From Pomphorhynchus laevis (Eukaryota; Acanthocephala; Palaeacanthocephala; Echinorhynchida; Pomphorhynchidae), in assembly GCA_012934845.2 (NCBI GenBank), contig WNNJ02002953.1, forward strand, positions 62,001 to 126,000: a stretch of DNA of 64,000 bases, written 5' to 3'. Made by a program: the position numbers and the translations under genes. This document shows, in pieces, positions 1 to 11,071 of this stretch; position 1 is the first letter of the stretch; each line of letters begins with the position of its first letter. The notes under the pieces were generated by a model. That model saw only the letters and a list, made by a program, of their open reading frames with translations, had not been told where the DNA came from and did no database searches.

Positions 1-2576
1 CCCAGCTAACACAATGCAGAGTACTCGTGAGCCTTTTTCACTTAATATTCTTAAGTGGAATTCGAAAGGAGATTCTGCCCTTAGACTTCTATCTGGTAGA
101 GATGCAGATGTTATAGTCCTTCAGGAGACGCGGTCTATCCGTATCCTTCAGGACATTACACGATTTATCCCTAAGCACATTTGTTCCCACTATACTCCGT
201 ACATAACCCTCTCACTCATCTTCATCTCAAAGACTCTTGACCCTGGTTAAATGTTCCTTAAGATCGTCCCTTCTACTCAACTATTCTTGTCCAGCCTTAT
301 CTTTTTAGTGGTTTCACTCTGTAACAACAGTAAACGCCTCAGTCTAGCCAATATAATATCCGTCCGGGGGAAATTCACAAGAACCGTGACCTCCTGGATA
401 GGATTATTGATAGCGGATATGACATGGTACATGGTGATTTCAACGACAGAACTGATCGTTGGATTAATGCAGCACTCCGCAGAGCCAGGAAAGGTTATCT
501 TATTCACAAACCACCGTCTCCCACCTTTCATTGCACATTAACGAATTTACTCCTCGACGTATTACTGCATTATGAGAGGTGGTTGTTGAAACCCCACTGC
601 ACGAGCAGCCGAGACAACATCTGTTTACCTCTCATGACCTGATTCGCTGGCGGTTAGAAGAGGATACGCTGCTTCGAAGGAGATTCCACTTTGATCCAAT
701 CAGAGTAGCTTTCTTTCAGGCAGCTATCCAACGCTTCCTCCGAATTGGTAATGAGAGTCTAACCGAATTTAATTCCTACCTCTCTTCGCAAGCTACCGTT
801 ATACTTTCGACTACCTACAAAGGTCGTATTTTCAGTCCCACTCCGACAAAACTCAAGACCTTAGCGTATATGCTCCGTCTTCTCAATCTCTCTATTTCTG
901 CCAGGCAAATTCTCTCGAAAGAATATTGGAGCACTAGATATAGGTTCCAACTGGGTAAGGATAGGGCAAGCATTGCTTTCCTTAATCCAGTTCAGATTTC
1001 CTTCTGTAAGATATTAGAGAAGGAGAAGGTTGTATGTTGGAAGGATAGAGCTTTGGGCTGGATTAGAAAAATAGGTATTGACAAAGTTTTGGAGGAGTCA
1101 CTATCCCTACATAATTATGGAGCTACTCAATCTCCTCAACCAATCTCGCCTTGGGGAGACTTTAGTAGTAGGGATCTATCTGTCTCAAATATCCTTAACT
1201 CCTGGGTCCATTTCCGGTCACCTCCAAATCCATCGCTCCACTATCTTCTCGTGTCTGTCAGCTCTTGACAGTTGAAGAAAGAAGAGAAGTAGCCGTCACA
1301 ATGTTTTTAGCCGCCCCATCCGATGTTGCCGGCATCAACATTGGTAGACGAATATTTTTACCAAAGAACAATCCGGTATCATGTTCTAAAACCTGTGGCC
1401 CATTTTGATTCAAAATTCCCTCATCTCCATCTACGAAAAAGTGCTTGCCGTAGAATCCGCGATCATCTGAATAGGCGAAATTTAATCCCATTAAGTTTCC
1501 ATAAGTTCGTCAAAGGTCGCCCGGTCCATTCAGCAGTAGGTGAAGTGCATCAGTTCTGTCAAGAAAAATGTCATCAACTCGCTGTAGCTGTTTTCCTTGA
1601 CTTTTCTGCTGCATTTGACAGCATCTCCATTCCCTTTGTTATCTCTTCTCTCAGGTCCCTCGGGTTTCCTGTGAGAATTGTTAACAGGGTGGAGATACTG
1701 TTGTACACCCAACGATTCTTTTATGAGAACGACCCTGATGCTCGTCAGTTCTACCCTATTACGGGTGTTCCCAAGGATCCTCTCTTCTATCTTGTTTCTT
1801 GCTTCCTCGATTAAACTCTTTAAAATATTTAAACGCGAACAACGTCTTGTGGCATACGCTGATGATACCACAGCCCTGTTCTCTGGACGCAGGTGCAAAG
1901 ACGTAGTCTCGGACATCAGCCGTTTCTTTTCAAGATTAAAAGACCAGTTACCCAAGTCCAATCTTATTTTAAACACCGCCAAATCGCAGGTGGTTGTCTT
2001 TCATGGCACCCCTGCAACAAAGCGAAAACTTAAGATATTAGCAGTCTCTGCGCTCTCGTCCAAATTGACTAATCAGCCCCTCCCTGTCTTAACGAATCGA
2101 GTAAAATACCTGGGGTTCACCGTTACGGTGAACTGGTCGGCGAAAGCTGACCTGGATAGACTTAAACATATCTGGAAGAGAGCTAGGTGGGCCCTGAAAC
2201 TGGCCCAGCATATGTCATTAAAAGGGAAAACCCAGGTGCGCCTCTGGGGCACTTGGGCTATCTTGGGATTAGTCTTCTTTTCTAGAGGACGTCTCCCAGA
2301 GCAAAGGCTAAGGTTTCTCAAGCTCTTCGTCTCTCGTTTACTTAGCATAGTCCGCTTCGATTGGACTTTTCGAGGGGTGAAAGACCCCGGGTGGTTTAGT
2401 CGTAGAGCGGTGTGTTGTATTGGCTGGAGGGCTCAGATTCCTCTGGATTTGAGGCTGTAACTTAGATGGAAGACTACTATGAAGTTCCTGGCTGCTTCTT
2501 GCGTTTTCTGCCTGTATGATTTATTTATTTTTTGTGACTTTTTTATTCCCTTGTTTAATTTTATTAAAAAACCATA
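1..2576 (+). mobile_element. LINE family 1, copy A (I/R1/Jockey-type), ORF2 to 3' end
   Basis: The window opens inside a non-LTR retrotransposon. The first bases match the sequence just before ORF2 in copies B and D, so ORF1 lies outside the window. ORF2 begins at the ATG at 14, and its remains run to the stop at 2460. A short T-rich 3' region with AATTTTATTAAAAA-like sequence ends near 2576, where the AT-rich background begins. Copies B, C and D align over the same segments in the same order, which sets the limits. The element would copy its RNA into DNA at a nick made by its own APE endonuclease. This copy is split over several frames and is not functional. Confidence 0.9.
14..2460 (+). pseudogene. 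LINE family 1 ORF2 remnant: APE endonuclease and reverse transcriptase
   Basis: The N-terminal piece (14-540) reads LNILKWNSKGDSALRLLS followed by VLQETRS, the start of an APE-type endonuclease, and 424-540 carries the GDFND motif. The linker (579-1268) is one open stretch. The reverse transcriptase begins near 1580 with FLDFSAAFDSI (motif A) and continues with TGVPKD (degraded motif B, around 1768) and AYADDTTALFSG (motif C, around 1855). LGFTVTVNW is the motif E region, followed by a long thumb up to the stop at 2460. At least four frame changes interrupt it. One of them, in motif B, is shared with the copy at 37250-38405, as described in the findings. Confidence 0.88.
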
Positions 2577-2828
2577 TTATTATACATTTCGTGGTATAAA
2601 GCGAGTATAAAAATAAAAAACGGATATCATACATCGTTAGTAAGATCGCTATACTCTTAAGTGATCTAGTATATCGCTATACTTTAGTGATCCAGGAAGA
2701 TTGCTTGAGTAAAGATCACTTACTTAATTATCCCTTTGCTAAAGATCGTTACAAATATTTGAACAAAAAGGTTTTAAAAAAATTAAATATTTTTATTATT
2801 TTAAAGTACGTTAATTAGATTTGCTTGT
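2577..2828. other. AT-rich spacer without recognised gene
   Basis: This stretch lies between the 3' end of LINE copy A and the poly(A) signal of the minus-strand gene. It contains short repeated motifs of the type GATCGCTATACT and TTAGTGATC (2640-2700), which look like a few degenerate copies of a small repeat. I see no open frame or RNA gene. Confidence 0.5.
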
Positions 2829-2834
2829 TTTATT
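2829..2834 (-). terminator. poly(A) signal of the 2881-4227 gene
   Basis: A canonical AATAAA on the minus strand lies 47 bases after the stop codon at 2881. This spacing suits cleavage and polyadenylation of a short 3' UTR. Confidence 0.6.
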
Positions 2835-2880
2835 GAAATTGGTTTATACTGAATATATAGTTTCTACTTGTGGTTCATTT

Positions 2881-4227
2881 TTAAGTGTAGTATGATCGAT
2901 CGGGTGACTTTATCGGCTTTACAAATGTCAATACGTACTTTAACTTAATCACTTGTTTACCTTGTGCTATGATCTGTCCATCTAAGATAATTTGCTTCGG
3001 GTTCTGCTCTTGAACTCTGAGAACATTAGAATCTAAGTTAACACTGCTGATAGAACCCAATGATTGAGTTATGGTTATTTCAATATTTTGATTAAAATCG
3101 GCGTAATTATCGATTTTAAAAATAGTTAAAACATGTTTGCTCAGTCCATCCTTATCTGTATCTTTGTATGAAGTTTCCGTTTTGTAGATTAACGTTGGTT
3201 CGATTCCTAGGTTCAAATCTATTTCTTTACCTTTCACGGTCTGACCAAGCTTGCTTGTAGCGATTGTAATACCGTTTTCCCGTATCAGAAGATTACCTTC
3301 TGGCACTTCTTTGTTTACTGCCATCCTAATTATCTTATCACAATTACCTTTTTGAAATCCTTCATTACCGTACAACTTAAGTGATCCGTATCTAAACACT
3401 GTCGCTAAGCTTTCGGCAAGAGTTACTTTCATGAAAGAATACGGTGGTATTGAAATAATGGTAGACGGATAATTATACTGTAAAATACTTAGGGCTTCAC
3501 TCTGAATAGGTTCGGAGCCTGCGAATCCGCCACCATATGCGCTTTCCGCTACCATCGCTGCCATATATGGCATTGGACGTTGGCGAATCGTAGAGCTCAA
3601 GTCTAAAGGCGTGCTTACTAATCGCAATCCTTCTGACCTTAAGGTTACATCGTTTTCATTATTTATAATTGCGAATGTTCTTAGAATTTGATTTTGAATT
3701 TGCGATGATGTAGTGATATCCAGCAAATGCTCGGTATTCCAGTTTATAGCCGTAGAATAGTATGAGAAATACGCTTTGTTACTTGGACTTTCGTTAAAAA
3801 ACACTTTGAATATACCTCTGTTGTGATCTGGTACGCTTGTATATTGTAGATTACTTAACGGGACATATAAAAATCGTTGGTTGTCTACACTTTGAACTAA
3901 ATTCCTGTCAGCATCGATTAATATACCTTTTAAGTAAGTGCAGTCTTTTGTTGTTATTACATTCGCGGACGAACACGTTGGATCCATATAAAAGACAATC
4001 TTATTCTGGGCATTGCTCAGTTTGCTACTCCCTATGATGTAATAATCTGATTTCAAGCCTGTAACACCGGCTGAATCTCTTATTATACTGTTATATTCTT
4101 TCTCACTGAATTCGTAAAGGCCATCGGAATTTAAAGATTCCTTTATTTCTGCTACGTTATTGTAAATGCACACCTGCTTGGAAGCAGCTAATCCGAAACA
4201 GCAAACAGCGAGCAATAAGAAATGCAT
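2881..4227 (-). CDS. secreted protein of 448 residues, possibly DUF4139-like
   Basis: This is a complete single-exon frame with no internal stop. Residues 1-16 (MHFLLLAVCCFGLAAS) form a clear signal peptide with cleavage near A15-S16, so the product should enter the secretory pathway. No further membrane segment is visible. The middle (about 170-300) has the pattern of an anti-parallel beta domain: NNENDVTLRSEGLRLVSTP, then a G-rich loop AYGGGFAGSEP, then IISIPPYSFMKVTL. The C-terminal part carries VPEGNLLIRENGITI and GKEIDLNLGIEPTL. That order of motifs resembles the DUF4139 family (mucoidy-inhibitor-A-like), but this is an inference from pattern, not from a search. Base composition is richer in GC than the flanks, as expected for a coding exon under selection. 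A TATA-like box lies about 60 bases before the ATG and AATAAA lies 47 bases after the stop, so the gene looks intact. Enzymatic function is unknown. Confidence 0.88.
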   Translation of the reverse strand: MHFLLLAVCCFGLAASKQVCIYNNVAEIKESLNSDGLYEFSEKEYNSIIRDSAGVTGLKSDYYIIGSSKLSNAQNKIVFYMDPTCSSANVITTKDCTYLKGILIDADRNLVQSVDNQRFLYVPLSNLQYTSVPDHNRGIFKVFFNESPSNKAYFSYYSTAINWNTEHLLDITTSSQIQNQILRTFAIINNENDVTLRSEGLRLVSTPLDLSSTIRQRPMPYMAAMVAESAYGGGFAGSEPIQSEALSILQYNYPSTIISIPPYSFMKVTLAESLATVFRYGSLKLYGNEGFQKGNCDKIIRMAVNKEVPEGNLLIRENGITIATSKLGQTVKGKEIDLNLGIEPTLIYKTETSYKDTDKDGLSKHVLTIFKIDNYADFNQNIEITITQSLGSISSVNLDSNVLRVQEQNPKQIILDGQIIAQGKQVIKLKYVLTFVKPIKSPDRSYYT

Positions 4228-4250
4228 TTTATTTAGTTAGTGAGGATATT

Positions 4251-4296
4251 TTGTGAAAACGCTTTCACAAAGCGCTTATCACCGCTATATTTATCT
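4251..4296 (-). promoter_or_regulatory. TATA-like box and dyad before the secreted-protein gene
   Basis: On the minus strand AGATAAATATAG (4285-4296) is a TATA-like box about 60 bases before the ATG at 4227. Roughly 30 bases further on, where transcription would start, lies a perfect dyad TTGTGAAA-ACGC-TTTCACAA (4251-4270). It could be a regulator site or a chance palindrome. No other core element is evident. Confidence 0.45.
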
Positions 4297-4299
4297 TAA

Positions 4300-4916
4300 G
4301 AACTTACGCATCGTTTACAATTTCGTAAAATTCCATTAGCATTTTACATAATTTGATATGAATGAGTTTTAGTCGTGATAGTTCAGCAGTAGCGACAGAT
4401 CTGCTACACGTAATTGTTGTCTTACTGGGAGAAACAGTCCGATGTGGTGATATTCAACAGATATGTAGTGATAATATGTAACTCACATACAACTCGTTAG
4501 TTTCTTTTAATTTCGCACAACTGCAATGGAAAGCTGATAGATGTCATTTGTTTTATTACTCTGTTTGATGAGCAATTGAACACTTGCATAACCATTTGTT
4601 ATTAATAAATAGTGCAATTTGACAAGCTATTTGACAATACGAGCTATTTTAGGTAAACATATTAATTCTATGGATGAGCTTATTAATTCTATTAATTAAC
4701 ATTACTCTAAACGTTTATTTGCTCATTAATATTGATTATTGCTCTATTCGTTTGTTTGAATTAAAAAATTAATGTAATTATATGTAAAATTATATGTACG
4801 TGATTATATGCAGGTGCTATATAATCCTTTTGAATAAATAAATTTATTTAGTTTAAATAAATTTAAACTGTTAATCGGAAAATTTGTATGGATAATAAAC
4901 AAACTGCTTTGTATTA
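4300..4916. other. AT-rich intergenic sequence
   Basis: I see no gene, RNA or element of known type here. It lies upstream of the secreted-protein gene and may include that gene's regulatory sequence. Repeated TTAATTCTATTAATT motifs occur near 4660-4700. Confidence 0.4.
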
Positions 4917-5100
4917 GAATAAGATACACTAAATAATTTAATTCCATCATATGAAATACGTCATTATTATGTATTTACCCCCTCTTCTATGATGAGTCTA
5001 GGAATAGGGGCCGAAACCTGATTACATAGAAGTTTCTCCTGATAACCTCTAATTTTTATTTTTATAGGTCGTCTAATTTAAATTTTCAATTTATATAATA
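4917..5100 (+). repeat. PLE end unit with 43-nt stem-loop, solo copy
   Basis: This stretch is homologous to 56503-57060, where two such units follow a Penelope-like reverse transcriptase fragment. Shared blocks are AATAAACAAACTGCTTTG, then AATAAGATACACTAAATAAT, then GTATTTACC, then the 43-nt stem-loop at 4987-5029, then CTGATAACCTCTAATTTTTA. The start of the unit also follows the PLE fragment at 7740-7775. It is therefore best read as a solo PLE terminal region. The region from 5100 to 5500 is plain AT-rich intron sequence. Confidence 0.65.
4987..5029 (+). ncRNA. 43-nt hairpin with CCGAAACC core (hammerhead-like), copy 1
   Basis: Outer arms CTATG and CATAG enclose TGATGAGTC, AGGAATAG and GGCCGAAACCTGAT. 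The inner GTC/GGC stem precedes CGAAAC, which is the order of a hammerhead ribozyme core (UGAUGA, stem II, GAAA). The base preceding UGAUGA is A rather than C, and an extra C stands before GAAA, so it is probably not catalytic as written. Two further copies of identical length occur at 56560 and 56882. Confidence 0.5.
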
Positions 5101-5508
5101 ATTATTTGTTATTTAATTATTAGCAAACAGTTAACGTTTTTTCAACTATAATATTATAAATGAATTATATTAGAAATATATTATCTATTTTATAGCAAGT
5201 AATATTTTAGAAATGAGTGATTTCTACGGAATGAACTTATCTTTTGTAAATGGAATAAAACATTTATTACAATTTAAATATCTAGCATTTGCAAATTTAA
5301 AATGTTTTAAAATTAAATAATTTGCACAATTAAAAACTATAATATATATATCATTGCGCAAATATCTTTATATCTTTATATATTTTATAATATATTATAT
5401 CTTTATAATAAAATATTTTATATTATATTACAATATAATATATCTTCTTATATATTCTTATATATATTTTGTCTAACGCTTTTGAATAAATAAAAAAATT
5501 ATTTTTAG

Positions 5509-5871
5509 CTTGTCGGTCCTTTACAACCGCAAGAATTTGAACAGCTTTTACTGCTTATTAATACAGAGGATATATCGTTTGTAGACAGTAGATTTAGTTT
5601 CTTTTCACGACTTTCAAGTCAGCACATACAGCGATTTCTAAAATTCGTTTGTTCCATCAAGAATGACTGCACTCGTGTATTCAGCACAGATCAACGCATA
5701 TATGTTGCCATATTTACGCCAGGTGATTATCTTGAACTTAAGCGTTCAATCAATGTATACTCGACCAACACATCGGGTGCATCCGAAATAAGTCAACCGT
5801 CACTAGATAATAGCGATTCATCAATCAACTCGTTCATTCTGTTAAAATCAGACAAGAACTGTAATTACTTG
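5509..5871 (+). CDS. internal exon of an unrecognised host gene
   Basis: A T-rich tract and AG (ATTTTTAG at 5501-5508) precede 363 bases that read through 121 codons without a stop, followed directly by a donor GGTAAGC (GT at 5872). The frame begins LVGPLQPQEFEQLLLLINTE and ends SDKNCNYL. It includes FFSRLSSQHIQRFLKFVCSI and a Ser/Asn-rich segment. There is no ATG, which is why a start-based search would miss it. Codon use and GC content stand out from the AT-rich flanks. The donor is in phase 0, matching the acceptor at 8326. Upstream exons are not evident in this window and may lie further 5'. I do not recognise the protein; the FLKFV stretch faintly recalls HECT C-lobes, but this is too weak to name it. 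Confidence 0.7.
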
Positions 5872-6039
5872 GTAAGCTTTGTTGTTCCGTATTTTAAGCA
5901 TGAATCGTAATATAATTATCGTTTAGTGATCAATTACTTATCGATTAAAAACATTTAGTCTGCGAATTTGTGATATTGTTATATTTAATTCAAATTCAAA
6001 ACTGGTATTAGGTCAATAAACTGTGACATATATGTATTA

Positions 6040-7790
6040 TAATCTAGAATTAATAGAACATTGAGAAAAGACTTTTAAAAGGGTACAAATATAAACTAAA
6101 TAATTTAAAAAAATCAATAAAAATAAAATTTACAACGATGACATAAATTCTTACTTTGGTAAGCTGGTTAATAGTAAAAGCTTAAATACATCTAAGATTA
6201 AAATTTTCAAAGATTATATATTTGATGAAATTTAAAAGAAAATTAAAATAAGAAACAATTATAAAAGGAAAGATAAAATTAATAAAGATATGTATACATA
6301 ACTTACTAAATTAAAGGATAACTATATAATAACAACTATTGATAAAGCTAGTAATAACTTTGTCTTCATATGCAAAAAGCTTTATTATGATATACTAATA
6401 AAAGAGATTAATTCTAATGATTTAAATGTAAATCCAACATATGAACGTAGTGAGTTGAGTTTAGAAACAATTATTACAAGTCACTGTTCTATAATGGATA
6501 AAAAGGGTATAAAGGTTGAATTAGATAATAAAACTACACCTATATTATATTGGATTACAAAATTACATAAAAGTCCAATAAAACCTGGGTTCATATGTAG
6601 TGCGTTTAAATGTACATTAAAACCACTTTCTGTCTATATGAATAAAATACTTAAAGTAATTAAAGCACATTTTAAAAAATATTGCAAGGTAATCGAAATT
6701 AATACTGGTATAAAACACTATTTCAGTATTAATTCTACAAAAGAATTTTTAGAACAGACAAAAGGAATAAATTTTCAAAATATAAATACATACGATTTTA
6801 GTACGCTTTATACAAATCTAGATTTAGTAGATATTAAAGAAGCGTTAGTGAAATTAATTAATCTTATATTCGGAAAAAGATAATTCATAAGCCAAAAGAT
6901 AAGTCATATGTTACAATGACTATAACGCATATTCAACAAAAATTAAACCATCGAGTAAATATAGATTGATAAAGATCAAGAGTAAGATTAAAAGTATAAA
7001 CATCTATATTTAGACAAATAAAGGGTATTTTAGTTGTCTTATTGTGGCTTACTTATTTTAAATATAAATATATAGATACAATTGAATTAATAGAATCCTT
7101 ATATATTTTGATAGATCCAAATAATTTAAGATAGGGACATCTATATTTAGATAAATAAAATGTATTCCAATGGCAGGTAATAGTAGCCCAATTATAGCTG
7201 ACTTGTTTTTAAGCTTTATAGAGTATGGATTTGTTCATAACTGTTATTAAAACATAAATCTAAACTATATCAAGATATGAAATATATGTTTCGATTTATT
7301 GATGATATGTGTATTTAACTCTAATAATTTTTACTTAATAAGTTTACAAATTTATCCATGTAGCCTCATTCTTAATAAAACCAATATTAATGATAAAGAA
7401 GGTATATATCTGGATATGAGCATTAAATTAACATCAATTAAAAATGATTTTTATTTATATCGTAAAGATGACATATTTAAATATACAAGAAACATATTTT
7501 TGCATGAACATTCATGCATACCATTTGATATAAAATATAATACATTAAATAATGAAATTTTAAGAATTGCAACAATATGTAATGATATTGGCTTTCTTCA
7601 AAATCATTTAAATAATTTAATAGATACATATTTTAAACTAGGTTACTATAAAAATGTAATTAAACAGAAAATACTTAAATATATAAATCAACACAATAAT
7701 ATAAAGAATAAATTTAAACTCTTAAGTGCCAAATTTTTATGGATGGATAATAAATAATATACTTTGTTTTAGAATAAAACAAAGTATAAT
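6040..7790 (+). mobile_element. Penelope-like element fragment (reverse transcriptase)
   Basis: This copy lies in the intron between the two host exons at 5509 and 8326. The N-terminal RT part (6455-6883) reads LYWITKLHKSPIKPGF, the PLE counterpart of the LPKLHK motif, and YDFSTLYTNLDL, the PLE motif A. Further on, PMAGNSSPIIADLFLSFIE (around 7170) is motif B, and YMFRFIDD (around 7290) is the catalytic motif C. The C-terminal part (7299-7757) reads NDKEGIYLDMSIKL. A PLE end unit starts at about 7740. The copy is broken in several places and its GIY-YIG domain is missing here. It looks old to middle-aged. Confidence 0.85.
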
Positions 7791-8125
7791 GATAAAGAAG
7801 GTATATATTTAGATATAAACATTAAATTCACATCAATAAAAACTACTTTTAATTTATATAGTAATTTATAAAAAGTAATAGTTTTATTAATTCAACTTAT
7901 AATTGAAATTTAAAGCTATGTATTTCAAATATCAATAGTTTTGAGGATAGTATATTTAATTAGTAAATCCTTAACTTGACTAATTCTGGTAGTTTGTTCT
8001 ATGTACAACGACAAAAATAATTTGTTCTCAGTGATTGTCTGCTCATTTTTTTAAATATTGTAATGTGATCGAAATTAAAGCTGGTATAAAACACTATTTC
8101 AGTATAATCAAAAAATTTATTTTTA
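7780..8125 (+). repeat. scrambled PLE scraps
   Basis: 7780-7860 repeats the block found at 7392-7463 (ATTAATGATAAAGAAGGTAT-like), and 8045-8125 repeats the block at 6676-6740 (GGTATAAAACACTATTTCAG). They are small pieces of the same PLE family, out of order, which suggests later rearrangement or nested partial copies. Confidence 0.6.
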
Positions 8126-8325
8126 AACGTTCATAAAAATCTCTTATAATATTAGGTATAGAGTTATATCTACATTATACTAGACGGTATTTATTTTAAT
8201 TTATTCCAATAAATAAAATTAAAAATATTAAAATTTATTTTAAATTTATTTTTAATAAATTTTAAGCTACTTTATTGTTTTTGCCTAGTTTCATTACACA
8301 CTACTGCTATGTTAATTCATTTTAG

Positions 8326-8436
8326 AACGTTTTGATAGCATACAAAGGAGACAATTTGGTGTCAACTACCGACTCACTCTCGCAATTTGTACAATCATCT
8401 TGTTATTTTCTTTGGGAATGTTTACTTAGCCAGTAA
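8326..8436 (+). CDS. probable last exon of the unrecognised host gene
   Basis: A good acceptor (TTAATTCATTTTAG, ending at 8325) precedes 36 codons and a TAA at 8434-8436. Read in phase 0, which is what the donor at 5872 requires, the exon starts NVLIAYKGDNLVSTTD and ends SSCYFLWECLLSQ. An ATTAAA at about 8518 could serve as poly(A) signal. The intron from 5872 to 8325 would be 2454 bases long and holds PLE fragments. The phase match and the lack of PLE similarity support it being host coding sequence. The pairing with the 5509-5871 exon is inferred, not proven. Confidence 0.5.
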   Translation, partial: NVLIAYKGDNLVSTTDSLSQFVQSSCYFLWECLLSQ

Positions 8437-9433
8437 TTTTATTGTAAAATTTTGTGTGGGCATCGTAACTTTTATTTCTAAGAAAATTATATTGTCTTTA
8501 TTTTAAAAATTACATTTAAATTAAAGGGAATTAATTCCCTAGATAAAGGGAATCATTTAATGCTAAGCTAGAAGGACGATGAAAGTTAAGGTAATTTGTT
8601 GCGAAATGCTCAATGTATACTATAAGGTCAAGGAAGATAATGGAGTTTGAAGTCTGCACACATATATCAATGCACTAAATGAAAAATAAAAAACTATCGT
8701 AAATCATATCCTGGTCGATGTAATAAAGGGATGAAAGTAGGTAATTAATTTGCAAAATCAACTATCGAAATAATTGAATCAAGAGTTTAAACCATTAAGC
8801 ATGATAATAATTAGTACTCTTTATAGAAAATCGTGGTTGTTTATCAAACTATTAGAATAGTTGATCTGCGAGTTCTTTACGAAAATGGAGGTTGTAAATC
8901 CTCTGAGTTTAATAATATCAGATTATACAAAGTTCTCTAATGAAAAATGCTAAGGATGGCTTTGAGGTTTCACAACCGTATGGCAGATTGTCGCAAGTTC
9001 TTCTCTAGACATGTATGTCAATTAAAACAATAAACGTGCAATTAAAATAAAAACCGTTCCATTGAACGGTTTTACTAAGAAATGGAATTTATTATAAAGG
9101 AATTGAATAAAGTTAATGGGAATGAGGAAAGAAGTGCAAAGATGGAAAATTGATGAAGGAAAGGGGCTATTTGAATCATTTTATTTAATGCTTTTGATAA
9201 TTTAAAGTAGAATAAAGACTTACCTTGTTCCTTCAGATATACTAATCCAGTATTACAGTAATTATAGGTGATTACGATATAATTGTTAATATCAAAATAA
9301 TGTCAGTTAGGCATTTACTTAAAATCTCGAATTAAAAAACAACTAGAATTCGATAGAACACAGTTAAATATTATGACTTGGCAAAAATTACATGTAAACA
9401 ACCAGATTAGAAACACACGTAAAATCTAACAAT
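8437..9433. other. AT-rich sequence without recognised gene
   Basis: I see no coding frame. A hairpin AAAACCGTTC-CATT-GAACGGTTTT lies at 9051-9074. The stretch separates the host terminal exon from the next PLE fragment. Confidence 0.4.
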
Positions 9434-10029
9434 TTTAATTTTGCATATTTTGAATGTAACAGAAAAGATTGCAAAGTTTGTGATGTTATAAATAATAATA
9501 ATTGTATCGTAAGTAATACGACAAACAAATGTTTTTCATTAAATATTAATAATAATTGTAACTGCAATACCGCAGGTGTAGTGTATCTAATACAATGTAC
9601 ATGTGGATTGCAATATATAGGAAAAACATATCAAATGTTAAAAACTAGGTTTAGGCAACACATATATAATATACAGCATAATAGTCAAACTATATTTCAT
9701 AAACATATGAGATTAATAGGACATGATATTAAAAACTGTAAATTATTTATTTTAGAACATATTGTTGAAGAAAATATTGCAATATTAAATCAAAAACTAT
9801 TAGACAGAGATCATTTTGGATTAAAACGCTTAATTCCATGTGGCCATCAGGATTGAATGACGTGGTACAAAGAATTGGCAGAAGTAGTATAATACATAAT
9901 AAACAACTATATTATAATAATCCGGTTAAACGCAAACCAAGAAGTCATGGTGATAAAAGGAACAGAAAAAATAGAGTTAAAAATATTAAAAAAGATAAAT
10001 ATATTTATGAACAATTAGAAATATTATAA
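9434..10029 (+). pseudogene. PLE GIY-YIG endonuclease domain
   Basis: The frame starting near 9434 has the cysteine-rich lead-in of PLE endonucleases (FECNRKDCKVC, then CNCN), followed by VVYLIQCTCGLQYIGKTYQM, the GIY and YIG strands. TRFRQHIYN supplies the conserved Arg, and FLEHI-type sequence follows. The last part (9838-10029), in a different frame, begins with the PSGLND block seen at PLE C termini and ends in a basic tail, KRKPRSHGDKRNRKNR. In PLEs this domain nicks DNA to start reverse transcription. It is not contiguous with the RT at 6455-7757, since a host exon lies between them. The copy appears broken. Confidence 0.88.
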
Positions 10030-10254
10030 AAACTTTTCAGAGATAATAAGCTGAAAGATCATTATGTAAATATAAAAAGTTTTTCTAAAGATATCATATG
10101 TTCAATAAATCAAAGATTGATTAACGACTATAATAGGCGAAGTTGTATAATAGACAGTTATTGTAATATAAAATAATATAATTGTACAATAATTTTTTTT
10201 AAAAGAGTATAAATATTTTTTTTCAATAATTCAAAATATTATTAACAAATTAGT
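10030..10254. other. AT-rich tail after the PLE endonuclease
   Basis: Probably PLE 3' sequence grading into background. No frame or RNA is visible. Confidence 0.4.
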
Positions 10255-10331
10255 AGTCACCCTCAAATGGGTCTTATAAATGTCAGAATATAATATCTTT
10301 GTCCATATATCTTCGTTATAATCCTTATTAC

Positions 10332-10973
10332 TCAGTTGTGATTAATACTTTTATAATTTCTCCTCCTTAGCGTCACAGACACTGATTTTGCAATAGATAT
10401 CGAAATGTTTGTTCTTATTCTTCTTATACAGTCATCATACCTATTTACGTCTTTTTCTGCTTGTCTAGTGGCAATCCGCTTAATCACACTGTTTGCTACA
10501 GGACCTATTCCTCCAACTGTCGAGAAAATCATCGGGTGGAATGCCGCTTGCTCAATTCTTGTAATTCTTTCTGCGTACTTTGCGTTTTTTCGACTTTCGT
10601 GGTATGTAAATGGATCAGTCATGCGCTCTAAGGAATATGAAGGTGCTAAATTGTTGAAGACACACACGTCCATATAGGATCGCCCCCAGATATTCCCATA
10701 TAGCCCATTGCAACAAATGTCAGCTCTGGCCTCTCTATCTTTCGTAGTAGTCGATCTGTCAAAATCTATAGAATGCGGAACTGGCTGTAATATAGGTTCC
10801 TTTGTCACCAGTTTACAGATCCCGTTTAACGGTTTGATAATTTCATCGACTACTATATTATGTCTAATGTAATTGAGACCTTCACATGTACACGACAATG
10901 CATGTGTTACATTTAAATCCGTACCACATGTGCAAAAGCCAGTTAGGGTTTTAGGCTCCCATGCATATCGCAC
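10332..10973 (-). pseudogene. CXC-RT copy 1: C-terminal nuclease-like domain
   Basis: The 213 residues start with a zinc-binding-like stretch, GFCTCGTDLNVTHALSC (Cys-x-Cys, His, Cys), followed by GLNYIRHNIVVDEI. Next comes REARADICCNGLYG and SYMDVCVFNNLAPSY: an Asp in RADI and an Asp in MDV about 15 residues later. This spacing recalls the D...(D/E)xK core of PD-(D/E)XK nucleases, though the final Lys is replaced by V-C-V. Downstream HESRKNAKYAERITRIE and FSTVGGIGPVANSVIKRIA are conserved in the other copies (24374-25165, 22690-22960, 27744-28154). The role as element endonuclease is an inference. Confidence 0.65.
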
Positions 10974-11071
10974 TGCTATCGCATCTTCAAACTCTTGTGA
11001 ATTCAGAAGTCTGTTATCCGTATAAGTTCGTGAAGTAAGCCAAGCCGAGGCTCCTTTGACACTTGCGTTTC

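Noticed and set aside
9051-9074. Terminator-like GC hairpin
   Set aside because: It has the shape of a bacterial terminator, but the surroundings are eukaryotic with introns and poly(A) signals. Kept only as a hairpin.
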